A stretch of DNA of 64,000 nucleotides from the NCBI GenBank assembly GCA_015056325.1, contig SVGL01000008.1, positions 1 to 64,000 on the forward strand, written 5' to 3'. Source of the stretch: Clostridiales bacterium. Its GTDB lineage: Bacteria > Bacillota > Clostridia > Christensenellales > Aristaeellaceae. Below, piece after piece: positions 26,685 to 35,720 of this stretch. The position numbers and the translations under genes were made by a program. Position 1 is the first letter of the stretch, and every line of letters begins with the position of its first letter. The notes under the pieces are model-generated. The model did no database searches. It was not told the DNA's origin and saw nothing but the letters and a program-made list of their open reading frames with translations.

Positions 26685-28821
26685 ATTGCTGATTCTCCTC
26701 CTTGCTCTGCTCTTGCCCGTGATCGCGCTGGCGGATACCCATACGGTGGAGAACGACGATCTCCTCCTCACCATTGACGATACCAACCTCTACATGACCG
26801 TGACCGACAAGTCCAGCGGCAAGTCCTTCGCCAGCAGCATCGAGCCTGCTTCCGGAAAGCTCACCGGCTGGAAAGCCTTCGTGGCATCTCCTCTGGTGCT
26901 GGATGTGGTGGATGGTCAGTCCGTCATCACCAAGCAGCAGTCCCTGATGGGCAATCAGGTCGCCATTGATCTGACCATGCTGGAGGACGGCGCGGACGCC
27001 CTGGTAGACTTCACCGCCCTGGGCGTGAAGATCAAGCTTCAAATTCGCCTGGAGGCGGATTCCATCGCTATCACCATGCCCAAGGACGGCCTGGAGGAAT
27101 ATCCGGTCTCCAAGGGCGTTGGCAAGGACGGCGTAGAAACTTTCACCGATACCCGCGTGTGCGGCGTGTACCTGCTGCCCTGCTTTGGCGCGACCGAGTT
27201 GGACGAGAAGGCCGGCTACATGCTGGTGCCAGAGGCGGCGGGCGCGCTCATCAACTTCTCCAATGGGGAAGGCGTGGGCAGTACCCCCTTTTCCAAACGC
27301 ATCTACGGTACGAACATCGGCGTGGATAAGTCGGTCATGACCGAGCTGAACCGCCCCGCCGAGCAGATCACCCTGCCGGTATACGGCATGGCCTACACCG
27401 ACGATCAGCTGGGCTACCTCGCTGTGGTGGAGAATGGCAGTGAAGCCGCCGAAATCATGGCGTATCCCGCAGGCGTCATCACTGATTATAACTGGGCAGC
27501 CGCACACTTCACCCTGCGTGAACAATACATCGCCCAGACCACCCGCACCCTGGGCCTCAACAGCCGCGAAAGCAAGCCCTATCTGCGGGACATGACTGTG
27601 CGGTTTTACATCCTGTCTGGCGAAAGTGCCAGCTACACCGGCATGGCCCAGCGCTACCGCAAGGCCCTGCTGGATAACGGCCAGCTCAATACGGCGGACA
27701 CCGCCTATCGTCCCCGCGTGGACTTCCTGGGTGCGGAGAGCGCGGCATTCCTGCTGTGGAACAGCGTCGAGCCCATGACCTCCGTGGAGCAGATGGAGGA
27801 GATCCTTGCCGCCTGCGACGAAAACGGTGTGGCGGAACCTCTGGTCATCTACCGCGGCTGGCAGCCTGGCGGCCTGACCTGGGCCCTGGGCAGCGGCAGC
27901 GTGGAGCTGGAGCGCAAGCTGGGCAAGGAGGACGACCTGATCGCCCTGGCCCGGTCCGTCCGGGAAAACGGCGGCAAGTTCATGCTGGAGATCGACCCGG
28001 TGCAAGCCAATCCTGATCGCATGTACAACATGCGGGTGGACGTGGTTCGCACCATCGGCCAGACCATTGCAGAATACCAGACGGGCAAGGAACTCTACCC
28101 CAACCTGTATTACCTCACCCCCAGCCGCTCCGCCGAGATCATGAAGGCGATGGCGGATAAGTGGGGCGAGCATGTGGACGGCCTGGCCGTGGTCAAGCTG
28201 CCCAATACCCTGTACTCCTACTACTCCCGCGGCGGCAATCATTCCCGTGGCGAAACCCTGACGGACTACCAGACGCTGCTGGCCAATACCGACGCCGCGC
28301 TGGCGCTGCAGAATCCCCTGAGCGATTATCTGGCGCAGACGGATGTGTTCCTCGACATGCCGCTGGACACGACCAGCTACTCCTTCCTGTCAGCGGAGGT
28401 GCCCTTCCTGCCCATGGTGCTCAGCGGACAGATTCCGTACTATTCTACCTGGCTGAACTTCGAGAGCAACCAGCAAAAGGCGCTGCTCAAGCTGGTGGAG
28501 TACGGCGCGTACCCCTCCTGGCTGCTGACAGCCGAGGATGTGCAGCCCCTGATTCACACCAATTCCTCGGACGTGTTCTCTGCCAAGTGGAATGTGCTGC
28601 TGCCCACGATGACGGAGATCAACGAGAAGCTGCAAGATCTGCACGAGTCCATCGGCGGCAGCGCCATGGTAAAGCATGAGCAGATCGTCACAGACGTCGT
28701 CAAGGTGTCCTACCAAAATGGGACGCAGGTGTACATCAACTACCGCAAGGCGGATATTCCCGTTGACGGCGTGACCATACCAGCCCTTGGTTACCTGGTG
28801 AAAGGAGGCGATGCGCAATGA
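26674..28821 (+). CDS. Exported DUF5696-domain protein, possible glycoside hydrolase-like
   Basis: A 715-residue protein with a signal peptide (LLILLLALLLPVIALA). It begins with a beta-sandwich (about 25-300) and continues into what looks like an alpha/beta barrel (about 310-640: LVIYRGWQPGGLTW, FMLEIDPVQANPDRMYN, YYLTPSRSAEIM). The layout resembles DUF5696 proteins found next to sugar ABC transporters in Paenibacillus and Clostridia. No proven activity is known to me; the barrel suggests a glycosidase, with acidic residues in MLEIDP as candidates. Its start overlaps the previous gene by 11 bases and its stop overlaps the next permease (ATGA), so it is a core member of the transport operon. 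Confidence 0.75.
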   Translation: MKCKLLILLLALLLPVIALADTHTVENDDLLLTIDDTNLYMTVTDKSSGKSFASSIEPASGKLTGWKAFVASPLVLDVVDGQSVITKQQSLMGNQVAIDLTMLEDGADALVDFTALGVKIKLQIRLEADSIAITMPKDGLEEYPVSKGVGKDGVETFTDTRVCGVYLLPCFGATELDEKAGYMLVPEAAGALINFSNGEGVGSTPFSKRIYGTNIGVDKSVMTELNRPAEQITLPVYGMAYTDDQLGYLAVVENGSEAAEIMAYPAGVITDYNWAAAHFTLREQYIAQTTRTLGLNSRESKPYLRDMTVRFYILSGESASYTGMAQRYRKALLDNGQLNTADTAYRPRVDFLGAESAAFLLWNSVEPMTSVEQMEEILAACDENGVAEPLVIYRGWQPGGLTWALGSGSVELERKLGKEDDLIALARSVRENGGKFMLEIDPVQANPDRMYNMRVDVVRTIGQTIAEYQTGKELYPNLYYLTPSRSAEIMKAMADKWGEHVDGLAVVKLPNTLYSYYSRGGNHSRGETLTDYQTLLANTDAALALQNPLSDYLAQTDVFLDMPLDTTSYSFLSAEVPFLPMVLSGQIPYYSTWLNFESNQQKALLKLVEYGAYPSWLLTAEDVQPLIHTNSSDVFSAKWNVLLPTMTEINEKLQDLHESIGGSAMVKHEQIVTDVVKVSYQNGTQVYINYRKADIPVDGVTIPALGYLVKGGDAQ

Positions 28822-29792
28822 AAAAACTCCGCATCGGCCTTGTCACCCGGCGTGAAATGAAGGGCTATGTGTTCCTGCTTCCCTGGCTGGTTGGCTTTGT
28901 GACCTTCTTTCTGGTGCCGCTGATGCAGTCCGTATGGTATTCCTGGCATGATGTGAAGGTCACCGCCACCGGTCTGAAGATGACCTGGGTCGGCTGGGAA
29001 AACTACCGCTACCTCTTCCAGCAAGACACGGTTTTTACCGAGCAGCTGACAAATTTCTTTACCGACTCGGTTTTGCGTCTGGCGGTGATCCTGGTGTTCT
29101 CGCTGGTGATCGCCATGATGCTCAATCAGCCCCTGAAGGGCAAGGGCGTCTTCCGCACGCTGTTCTTCCTGCCGATCATCGTGGTGTCCGGTCCTGTGCT
29201 GGAGCGCCTGGTGAACGAGGGCGCAACGGCGGTTCCGCTGATTGAATCCTACGGTGTGAACGGCATCGTTGAAGCGATGCTCCCGCCCATGCTGGCGAGG
29301 CCGCTGTCGAGCCTGTTCAGTCAGATAATCCTGGTGCTGTGGTATTCCGGCGTGCCGATCCTCATCTACATGACCGGTTTGCAGAAGATCGACAGCACCC
29401 TCTACGAAGCCTCTATGATTGACGGTGCAAACGGCTGGATCTCCTTCTGGAAGATCACATTGCCGGCCCTGCGCCCGATGATCCTCATCAACGGCGTGTA
29501 CACGCTGGTGTTCCTGGCGACAACCGGTCTGAATGAGGTCATGGCGACAATCAATGACCGCATGTTCCGCAGCGGCGAGCCCGGCGGCGGTTACGGCATT
29601 GCCAGCTCCATGGCGTGGGTATACGCCCTGAGCCTGGGCCTGGCGCTGATCGTTCTGCTACTGATTACCAAGGAGCGCAAAGGTAAGCAGGTCGCCATTC
29701 AGAAGACCGGCGAGCAGATTGCCATTGAGCGGATGCATGCCGAGCGCGCCAGGAACATGAAGCGGAAGGGAGGGAAGAAGCATGGCAGGTAA
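28818..29792 (+). CDS. Sugar ABC transporter permease, MalF/UgpA type
   Basis: A 324-residue permease with six predicted spans, EAA loop YEASMIDGANGWISFWKITL and a basic C-terminal tail (about 30 residues rich in Lys and Arg). It overlaps the DUF5696 gene by ATGA and the following permease by 11 bases. It is the second MalF-type permease of the operon, and with the 29782 permease makes a standard pair. Which binding protein (20906 or 30956) it serves cannot be told from order alone. Confidence 0.9.
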   Translation: MKKLRIGLVTRREMKGYVFLLPWLVGFVTFFLVPLMQSVWYSWHDVKVTATGLKMTWVGWENYRYLFQQDTVFTEQLTNFFTDSVLRLAVILVFSLVIAMMLNQPLKGKGVFRTLFFLPIIVVSGPVLERLVNEGATAVPLIESYGVNGIVEAMLPPMLARPLSSLFSQIILVLWYSGVPILIYMTGLQKIDSTLYEASMIDGANGWISFWKITLPALRPMILINGVYTLVFLATTGLNEVMATINDRMFRSGEPGGGYGIASSMAWVYALSLGLALIVLLLITKERKGKQVAIQKTGEQIAIERMHAERARNMKRKGGKKHGR

Positions 29793-30750
29793 GCCGACCC
29801 TTCACAAAGCGAAAAAGATCGCCATCGGCAGCTACCGGAAGATGGGTTTGCTGCCTAAAGTGGTGCTGTATGTCATGCTGATCTCCCTGTGCTTTGTGTA
29901 TGTGTACCCGATCCTGCACATGGGTGTCACCTCCCTCAAATCCATGACCGACCTGCTGGATCCTTCGGTGCAGTGGCTGCCCCACGAGATCACCTTCAGC
30001 AACTACACCCAGGCGCTGGACATCATGGGCTTCTCCGAACACCTGGTGGATACGCTCCTGGTGACGGTGGTTCCGGCCCTGTGCCAGACCTTCTCCTGCG
30101 CGCTGGCGGGCTACGCATTCGCCCGCTTCCGCTTCAAGGGGCGCAACATCCTCATGGCCTGTGTGCTGCTCACCTTCATCGTACCCTTCCCGGTGCTGAT
30201 GGTGCCCACCTACACCATGTACGTGGATTACGGCATCATCCGCACCATCTGGACGATGATCCTGCCCTCCATCACGGGGCAGGGTCTGCGGGCGGCGATC
30301 TTCATCCTCATTTACCGGGCCACTTACGAGCAGATTCCCTTCTCCCTGGACGAGGCGGCCCGCGTGGATGGCGCCAGCGAAACCCGCGTGTTCCTGACCA
30401 TTGGCGTGCCCCTTGGTATCCCGGCAATGATCACCAGCTTCCTGTTCTCCTTCGTGTGGTACTGGAACGAAACCTACACCACGTCCCTGTTCATGGGCAA
30501 TGCTGCTTCCGGCAGCACGAAGTACGTTTCCACGCTGGTGATGGAGCTGGCCAAGTTTGAAGACAGTTACCTGGCCTATTTGCAGAAAGCCGGCGGCTGG
30601 GCAAATCAAAGCGGCGGCGCCAACGTCCAAAATGAAGCCGTCACCATGGCTGGCACCATGCTGGTCATCGCGCCTTTGCTGATTGTCTACTTCTGCCTGC
30701 AGCGGTACTTCACCGAGGCCATCGACCGTAGCGGTATTACGGGCGAATAA
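29782..30750 (+). CDS. Sugar ABC transporter permease, MalG type
   Basis: A 322-residue permease with six predicted membrane spans and the EAA loop LDEAARVDGASETRVFLTIG. It overlaps the upstream MalF-type permease and is followed by two hairpins, the second with a short T run, so most transcripts of the first operon part may end here. It completes a permease pair with 28818. An insertion around residues 240-280 (NQSGGANVQNEAV) precedes the last span. GGGAGGGAAG lies upstream of its ATG. Confidence 0.9.
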   Translation: MAGKPTLHKAKKIAIGSYRKMGLLPKVVLYVMLISLCFVYVYPILHMGVTSLKSMTDLLDPSVQWLPHEITFSNYTQALDIMGFSEHLVDTLLVTVVPALCQTFSCALAGYAFARFRFKGRNILMACVLLTFIVPFPVLMVPTYTMYVDYGIIRTIWTMILPSITGQGLRAAIFILIYRATYEQIPFSLDEAARVDGASETRVFLTIGVPLGIPAMITSFLFSFVWYWNETYTTSLFMGNAASGSTKYVSTLVMELAKFEDSYLAYLQKAGGWANQSGGANVQNEAVTMAGTMLVIAPLLIVYFCLQRYFTEAIDRSGITGE

Positions 30751-30806
30751 CCAGGGACGCTGTCCCTGGACCCTGCTTAAGGGTCATCGACCCTTAAGAA
30801 TCCCTT
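30751..30806 (+). terminator. Double hairpin with T run between permease and second binding protein
   Basis: An 8-bp hairpin (30751-30758 with 30762-30769) is followed by a 10-bp one, CTTAAGGGTC/GACCCTTAAG (30776-30785 with 30789-30798), then AATCCCTTTT. The remaining 150 bases up to the next gene show no strong promoter. Confidence 0.6.
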
Positions 30807-30955
30807 TTCGCGTTGCGGTTGGACTGCTTCCCTGCGGCTGAGCGCGTGTGCTGCTGCGAAAAAACCTCCATTACGGTATCTATACAGGCATACGGTGCGT
30901 CGTGTGTTCTGTACACGGTATAACAAGATAACAATCCTGAAAGGAGACTCATCAC

Positions 30956-32299
30956 ATGAAGAAGATGCTTTCTCTGATCCTGGCATGCGTCATGATGCTG
31001 TCCCTGGTTCCGGCGATGGCCGAAGAAGGTCTGCCGCCCATGACCACCGAGAACATTACCCTGACCGTGGCCCATTGGGGTCAGGCCGAAGCTGGCGAGC
31101 CCGAGGTCATCGAGGCCCTGATCGCTCAGTTCGAGGCTGCCTATCCCAACATTAACGTTGAGTTTGTCCCGATTGACCAGGGTACCTGGGATCAGGGCCT
31201 GACCAACCTGGCCTCCGAGGGCAAGCTGCCCGACGTGTTCTGGGTGTTCAACGTGCCCAACGCCGTTGCCAACGAGTGGGCGCTGGACATCACCTACTAC
31301 ATGGAGAACGACCCCGACGCGCAGGAGCTTTATCCCGCCATGCGTGAGTCGGCCAAGATCGGCGGCAAGAACTACTCCTACCCCGCCGTCATGTTCCCCC
31401 ACATGATGTACATGAACGTGACCCTGTTCGAACAGTACAACGTGGAGCTTCCTGACATCAACTGGACTTGGGAAGACTACTTTGAGCTGGCTGACGAGCT
31501 GAGCCACCCCGAGGATTACAACTTCGGCATCTCCAACCCCCTGTTCACCGATCTGTTCCCCGCTGCTTACAACGGCAACCAGGGCAAGTTCGGCTGGGAC
31601 GGCGAGAAGTACAACTTCGACGAGGTCTGGATCAACGCTGTTGAGACCCGCGCCGAAATGATCAACAACAAGATCTGTGAGTGGATGACCGAAGAAGAGA
31701 AGACCAACGTTCTGGGCGATCCCGGCGCTTGGCCTCCCGGCATGGGCCGTACCGCCATGCACATCGACTGGCCCTGGACGCTGGCTCAGTTCCAGACCTT
31801 CCGCAAGGACGAGACTGGCTGCGAATGGGTGTACTACCCCCTGCCCATGGGCGATGGCAAGGGCGAGCTGGCCATCGTTGACAATGGCGTGATCTCTGCC
31901 TCCACCGAGTATCCCCGCGAGGCGTGGGAGCTGGCCAAGTGGATGTCCTGGGGCCCCCAGGCTGCTCTGAAGCGCCAGGAGACCTACCGTTCTCTGGGCT
32001 ATGCCGTGTCCCGTATGCCCGTCGTGTCCACTCCCGAAGTGTGGCAGGACCTGCTGGACAACGCCACTGAGGATCTGGTGCCCTTCTACCGCGGCTTCCT
32101 GGAGCGCGGCGTGAACATCGTTCCCTCCAACTGGCCCGTTGCTCCCGGCTGGGGCACCATCGAAGCCTACTACAACAGCAACGATATCGACGGCAAGATC
32201 CTCCGCGGTGAGCTGACTGCTGCTGACGTGGCTGCTGAACTGCAGGCTGTGGCTGATCAGGGCGTTGCCGATCACCTGAAGGTTCTGCTGGGCGAGTAA
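30956..32299 (+). CDS. Family 1 extracellular sugar-binding protein
   Basis: A 447-residue solute-binding protein of ordinary length: signal peptide (MKKMLSLILACVMMLSLVPAMA), then the family start LTVAHWGQAEAGEPEVIEAL and segments such as LPDVFWVFN and AMHIDWPWTLAQF. AAAGGAG stands before the ATG. A GC-rich repeat block separates it from the following permease gene. With the permeases at 32526 and 23740 or 28818 it would form the second importer of this locus. Codon use is strongly biased to preferred codons (CTG, GGC, AAG), in line with high expression. Confidence 0.92.
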   Translation: MKKMLSLILACVMMLSLVPAMAEEGLPPMTTENITLTVAHWGQAEAGEPEVIEALIAQFEAAYPNINVEFVPIDQGTWDQGLTNLASEGKLPDVFWVFNVPNAVANEWALDITYYMENDPDAQELYPAMRESAKIGGKNYSYPAVMFPHMMYMNVTLFEQYNVELPDINWTWEDYFELADELSHPEDYNFGISNPLFTDLFPAAYNGNQGKFGWDGEKYNFDEVWINAVETRAEMINNKICEWMTEEEKTNVLGDPGAWPPGMGRTAMHIDWPWTLAQFQTFRKDETGCEWVYYPLPMGDGKGELAIVDNGVISASTEYPREAWELAKWMSWGPQAALKRQETYRSLGYAVSRMPVVSTPEVWQDLLDNATEDLVPFYRGFLERGVNIVPSNWPVAPGWGTIEAYYNSNDIDGKILRGELTAADVAAELQAVADQGVADHLKVLLGE

Positions 32300-32356
32300 G
32301 ATTCATTGAACGCATCTGCACAGTCGCCTCCTTTGCTGTGCAGCAGCACTTCCATT

Positions 32357-32435
32357 GAGGTCGGGCATCGGCCCGACTAGCGATAGCCAATGCTTGCATT
32401 GGCAGAGCGTAGCCAGCACTCGACTTTACGTCGAG
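32357..32435 (+). repeat. Hairpin-core-hairpin repeat family B, copy 1
   Basis: Lies in the 226-base gap between binding protein and permease. Hairpin GTCGGGC/GCCCGAC (32360-32377), a core at 32375-32417 that contains the palindrome CCAATGC-TT-GCATTGG, then hairpin CTCGAC/GTCGAG (32419-32435). The 43-base core is identical, in reverse orientation, to 56408-56450. Further hairpins flank it (CTGCACAG/CTGTGCAG at 32316-32343 and GCAGGCA/TGCCTGC near 32457-32476). Confidence 0.85.
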
Positions 32436-32525
32436 GGCTGGCCGACTGGATGGGAGGGCAGGCAACGCACTGCCTGCTCTCCTGATCCCTCCACAATAAT
32501 ACTGACCAAAAGGAAGGTGGCCATC

Positions 32526-33389
32526 ATGCGCAAGACTCGTTTCAATCCGGATCATTTCCATCCGAACCAGATCCCCATGTATCTGGTGCTTGTTCCGCTT
32601 GCGATTTTTATGGCCGTCCCCATCGTGTTCATCATCAACCACGCCTTTAAGCCCATTGAGGAGCTCTTCGCTTTCCCGCCCCGTTTCCTGGTGGAAAACC
32701 CGGTGCTGGATAACTTCACCCGGCTGGCACGTCAGGCGAGTGCAGGCGGCATCTCCATCAGCCGCTACATCTTCAACAGCCTTATCGTGACTGTGGCGGT
32801 GGTGTTTCTGAGCATGGTGATGTCCTCCATGGCCGCCTTCGCGCTGAGCAAGCTGCGCTTCCGCGCCAAGAGCACATTGATGGAGATCAACAACCTTGCC
32901 ATGATGTTCGTACCCATTGCGGTCATCATCCCCCGTTACCTCCTGGTGGACAACCTTGGCATGATCAATACCTATTTCGCCCACATCCTGCCCCTTGTGG
33001 CGATGCCAGTGGGCATGTTCCTGGTCAAGCAGTTCACTGATCAGGTGCCGGATTCCCTCATCGAAGCCGCCATTGTGGACGGCGCCGGTTACTTCAAAGT
33101 CTACCATAAGATCATCCTGCCGATGATCAAACCTGCGTTGGCGACGGTCGCCATCCTGGCCTTCCAGTCTGTGTGGAACAACACGGAAACCTCTACTATG
33201 TACACCAACAAGGAAAGCATGCGCACGCTCACCTTCTACATGAGCACGCTGTCCAGTAACACCAACTCCGTTGCCGGACAGGGCATGGCGGCTGCGTCGT
33301 CGCTGATCATGTTCCTGCCCAACCTGATTTTGTTCATTCTTTGCCAGAGCAAGGTCATGAACACCATGGCCCACTCCGGTATCAAATAA
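32526..33389 (+). CDS. Sugar ABC transporter permease, MalG type
   Basis: A 287-residue permease with six predicted spans and the EAA loop IEAAIVDGAGYFKVYHKIIL. An open frame extends upstream to 32355, but it covers repeat sequence; the AGGAAGGTGG site places the start at 32526. It sits between the second binding protein and the GH43 genes. As the only permease after that binding protein, it must pair with a MalF-type protein encoded earlier (23740 or 28818), which makes the gene order of the two importers interleaved. Confidence 0.9.
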   Translation: MRKTRFNPDHFHPNQIPMYLVLVPLAIFMAVPIVFIINHAFKPIEELFAFPPRFLVENPVLDNFTRLARQASAGGISISRYIFNSLIVTVAVVFLSMVMSSMAAFALSKLRFRAKSTLMEINNLAMMFVPIAVIIPRYLLVDNLGMINTYFAHILPLVAMPVGMFLVKQFTDQVPDSLIEAAIVDGAGYFKVYHKIILPMIKPALATVAILAFQSVWNNTETSTMYTNKESMRTLTFYMSTLSSNTNSVAGQGMAAASSLIMFLPNLILFILCQSKVMNTMAHSGIK

Positions 33390-33419
33390 GACCTCGCTTC
33401 ACCGAGGAGGTACTTTCCC

Positions 33420-35696
33420 ATGAAGGTGCTGATGATCATGATGCTTCTGGCTGCTGCCATGCTGGGGATCGCAACTGCGGAGGACTATCAGAACCCCATT
33501 CCTGTCCTGAACGACCAAGGGGTGAAGATGGACGCCGCTGATCCCTTTGTGATGCGCTTCAACGGAAAGTACTACCTGTATACCACCGGCGCGGAGGAGA
33601 TCCGCGTGTATGAATCGGAAGATCTCGTCCATTGGACGTTCAAGGGCCATTGTACCCGTAATGGTGAGGGCCGCATCGCCTATGCGCCGGAGGTGCTCTA
33701 CTGGCGCGGCGCATTCTATATGATCACCTCGCCCTCCGGTAATGGTCACTATATCATGAAGAGCGATTCTCCCCTGGGTCCTTTTGACCGGGTCACGGAG
33801 AACTTCGGCTACTCCATCGACGGCTCGCTCTTTGTCGGGGATGACGGCAAGCTCTATATGTTCAATCTGCCGGGGAATAAGTCCATCGGCATCGTGGAGA
33901 TCGATGACAAGACTCTGACTCCCAAGGGCGTGAACAAATCCACCGGCGTGACCCTCAACCACTGGACAGAGGGCCCCGGCATGATCCGCCGTGGGGAATG
34001 GAGCTACCTGACGTTCACCGGCAACCATTATCTGTCCACCGGTTATCGTGTTGCCTGGGCCAGCCGCAAGGGCGACGCTCTGGGCCGCTATACCCAGCCC
34101 AAGGATCATACGCTGATGATCAACAGCGTGTTCAAGGATTCCTTCACCGGTCTGGGCCACTCGGCCAACTTCTACGGCCCCGACCTGGACAGCATCTATA
34201 CCTCCTACCACTGCCATGCCCCGGAGCAGACCGGCGGCGGGCTGGTACGCTGGTACTGTGTGGATCGCCTGCTGACCAATGGCGGCTGGCTCTACACCAC
34301 CGGCCCCAGCGATACGGCAATGCCAGTGCCGAGTCAGCCGGATGTGCGCGGTGACGCCCAGGGTGACTTGCGAGACTTTGCTGACACGGCAGAAGGCTAT
34401 TTCACCGATGTCAACGCCAGCAGCCATTTCACCCAGGAGTGCAACTTTATCCTCAATGGCGGCGAAATGGCCTGGCGTATGGGTACCCGGGATGGCAAGA
34501 CGGCCCTTATCACCACCGACGGGGAGAAGATCTATTTCACTGTGGACGGCAAGACCATCTCCAAGGCCAATGTGCCTGAACTGGGCGAAAATGGCCGCAT
34601 CCATACCCTGCGGGTGGAATGCACGGAGGATATCCTCTATGTGTACATCGACGCCATGCGCCTGCTGACAGTAAAGAACCCCGCTATTGTGGCGGATACC
34701 ATCGGCGCGCTGAAGCGTGACGGCGCTGCATACAGCTTTATGGCTCACACTGCCAAGGCGCTGGGCGACGGTGATCTGACGGCGGTGAAGGCCATCCCCG
34801 GTCGTTTCGCGGCGGTTCATGCGGTGAACGGCGCGATGCTGGGAACCGTGGAGGGCCCGGAGCTGGAGGCCAAGGCGGCCCTGCTGGGCACGGCCATTTA
34901 CAACGTGCGCGTGGCTGCGGAAGGCGCGTACTGCTTCGACCTGACAGTTCGCGCCAAGGATGCGGGCAAGACGCTGACGATCCATCTGAATGAAAACGCG
35001 CAGGCGACGATCGTGATTCCCGCTGCGCCGGAGGGGGCGGACTGGTTCACCTTCACCACAGAGGCCATCGCCCTGCCTGCGGGTGACCATGCGCTGAGTC
35101 TGGCCGGCGAGGATGCGGCGGTGCTGACGATTTCCGCCTTCACCCACGCGGTCATGGAAGAAAAGACCTGGGCCCTGGACGAGAACAAGCGGGACGGCAT
35201 CATCACCCTGGGTCAGTTTGCAGCCAGGAACGGCGCGCTGTCCATCGGTACGGGAAAAAACAGCTTCGCCCTCATCGGCGATCAAGGCTGCACGGACTAC
35301 GAGATGCACGTCACCTTCGATATGCCCAGGCAGGGCAGCGGCTTCAGCGGCTTCCTGATGCACGCGACTCATGCGTCCATCCATCCCGATCAGGTGGCGG
35401 AGGCTTGCTACGGCTATGGTGTGGCCATCACCAATACCGGCCTGACCGTCCGCCGGATGAACTACGGGCATTCCATGGACGCCACCAAGGTCAAGATCGA
35501 CGGTTGGAAAAACCTTGAACAGGCGACGCTGACGATGCGGATGGAAGATAATGTGCTGTCCATCTTCGTGGGCGACGCGAAGGAGCCTGTCGCGGTCATT
35601 CATGACGCAGCGCCCTTTACCCACGGCATGTGCGGTTTGTTCTCCACGGGCAAGGAGCTGCAGGTGACGGAACTGTCCGTCAGGCCGCTGCAATAA
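33420..35696 (+). CDS. Exported GH43-family glycosidase with C-terminal beta domains
   Basis: A 758-residue exported protein. After a signal peptide (MKVLMIMMLLAAAMLGIATA) a five-bladed GH43 propeller (about 25-310) shows the three acidic residues: D41 in ADPFVMR (base), D134 in SIDGSLF and E184 in HWTEGPG (acid). Known activities are arabinofuranosidase, xylosidase or arabinanase. Behind it lie a beta-sandwich with the pattern TVDGKTISK (about 325-450), a CBM-like sheet (about 490-580) and a concanavalin-like module (about 590-755). It starts a trio of related genes and follows the permease by 30 bases. GAGGAGG is upstream. It probably trims arabinose or xylose from glycans outside the membrane before import. 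Confidence 0.9.
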   Translation: MKVLMIMMLLAAAMLGIATAEDYQNPIPVLNDQGVKMDAADPFVMRFNGKYYLYTTGAEEIRVYESEDLVHWTFKGHCTRNGEGRIAYAPEVLYWRGAFYMITSPSGNGHYIMKSDSPLGPFDRVTENFGYSIDGSLFVGDDGKLYMFNLPGNKSIGIVEIDDKTLTPKGVNKSTGVTLNHWTEGPGMIRRGEWSYLTFTGNHYLSTGYRVAWASRKGDALGRYTQPKDHTLMINSVFKDSFTGLGHSANFYGPDLDSIYTSYHCHAPEQTGGGLVRWYCVDRLLTNGGWLYTTGPSDTAMPVPSQPDVRGDAQGDLRDFADTAEGYFTDVNASSHFTQECNFILNGGEMAWRMGTRDGKTALITTDGEKIYFTVDGKTISKANVPELGENGRIHTLRVECTEDILYVYIDAMRLLTVKNPAIVADTIGALKRDGAAYSFMAHTAKALGDGDLTAVKAIPGRFAAVHAVNGAMLGTVEGPELEAKAALLGTAIYNVRVAAEGAYCFDLTVRAKDAGKTLTIHLNENAQATIVIPAAPEGADWFTFTTEAIALPAGDHALSLAGEDAAVLTISAFTHAVMEEKTWALDENKRDGIITLGQFAARNGALSIGTGKNSFALIGDQGCTDYEMHVTFDMPRQGSGFSGFLMHATHASIHPDQVAEACYGYGVAITNTGLTVRRMNYGHSMDATKVKIDGWKNLEQATLTMRMEDNVLSIFVGDAKEPVAVIHDAAPFTHGMCGLFSTGKELQVTELSVRPLQ

Positions 35697-35720
35697 GAAT
35701 CGTTGAGGGGAGGGTGAATC

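Noticed and set aside
30896-30924. A possible promoter (TATAAC at 30919) before the second binding-protein gene
   Set aside because: The -35 region (TGCGTC) is very poor. A promoter is expected here, but the sequence does not identify it well enough to list.
32355-32525. N-terminal extension of the permease at 32526
   Set aside because: The open frame reads through repeat B copy 1; the ribosome site lies right before 32526 and the first membrane span follows it.
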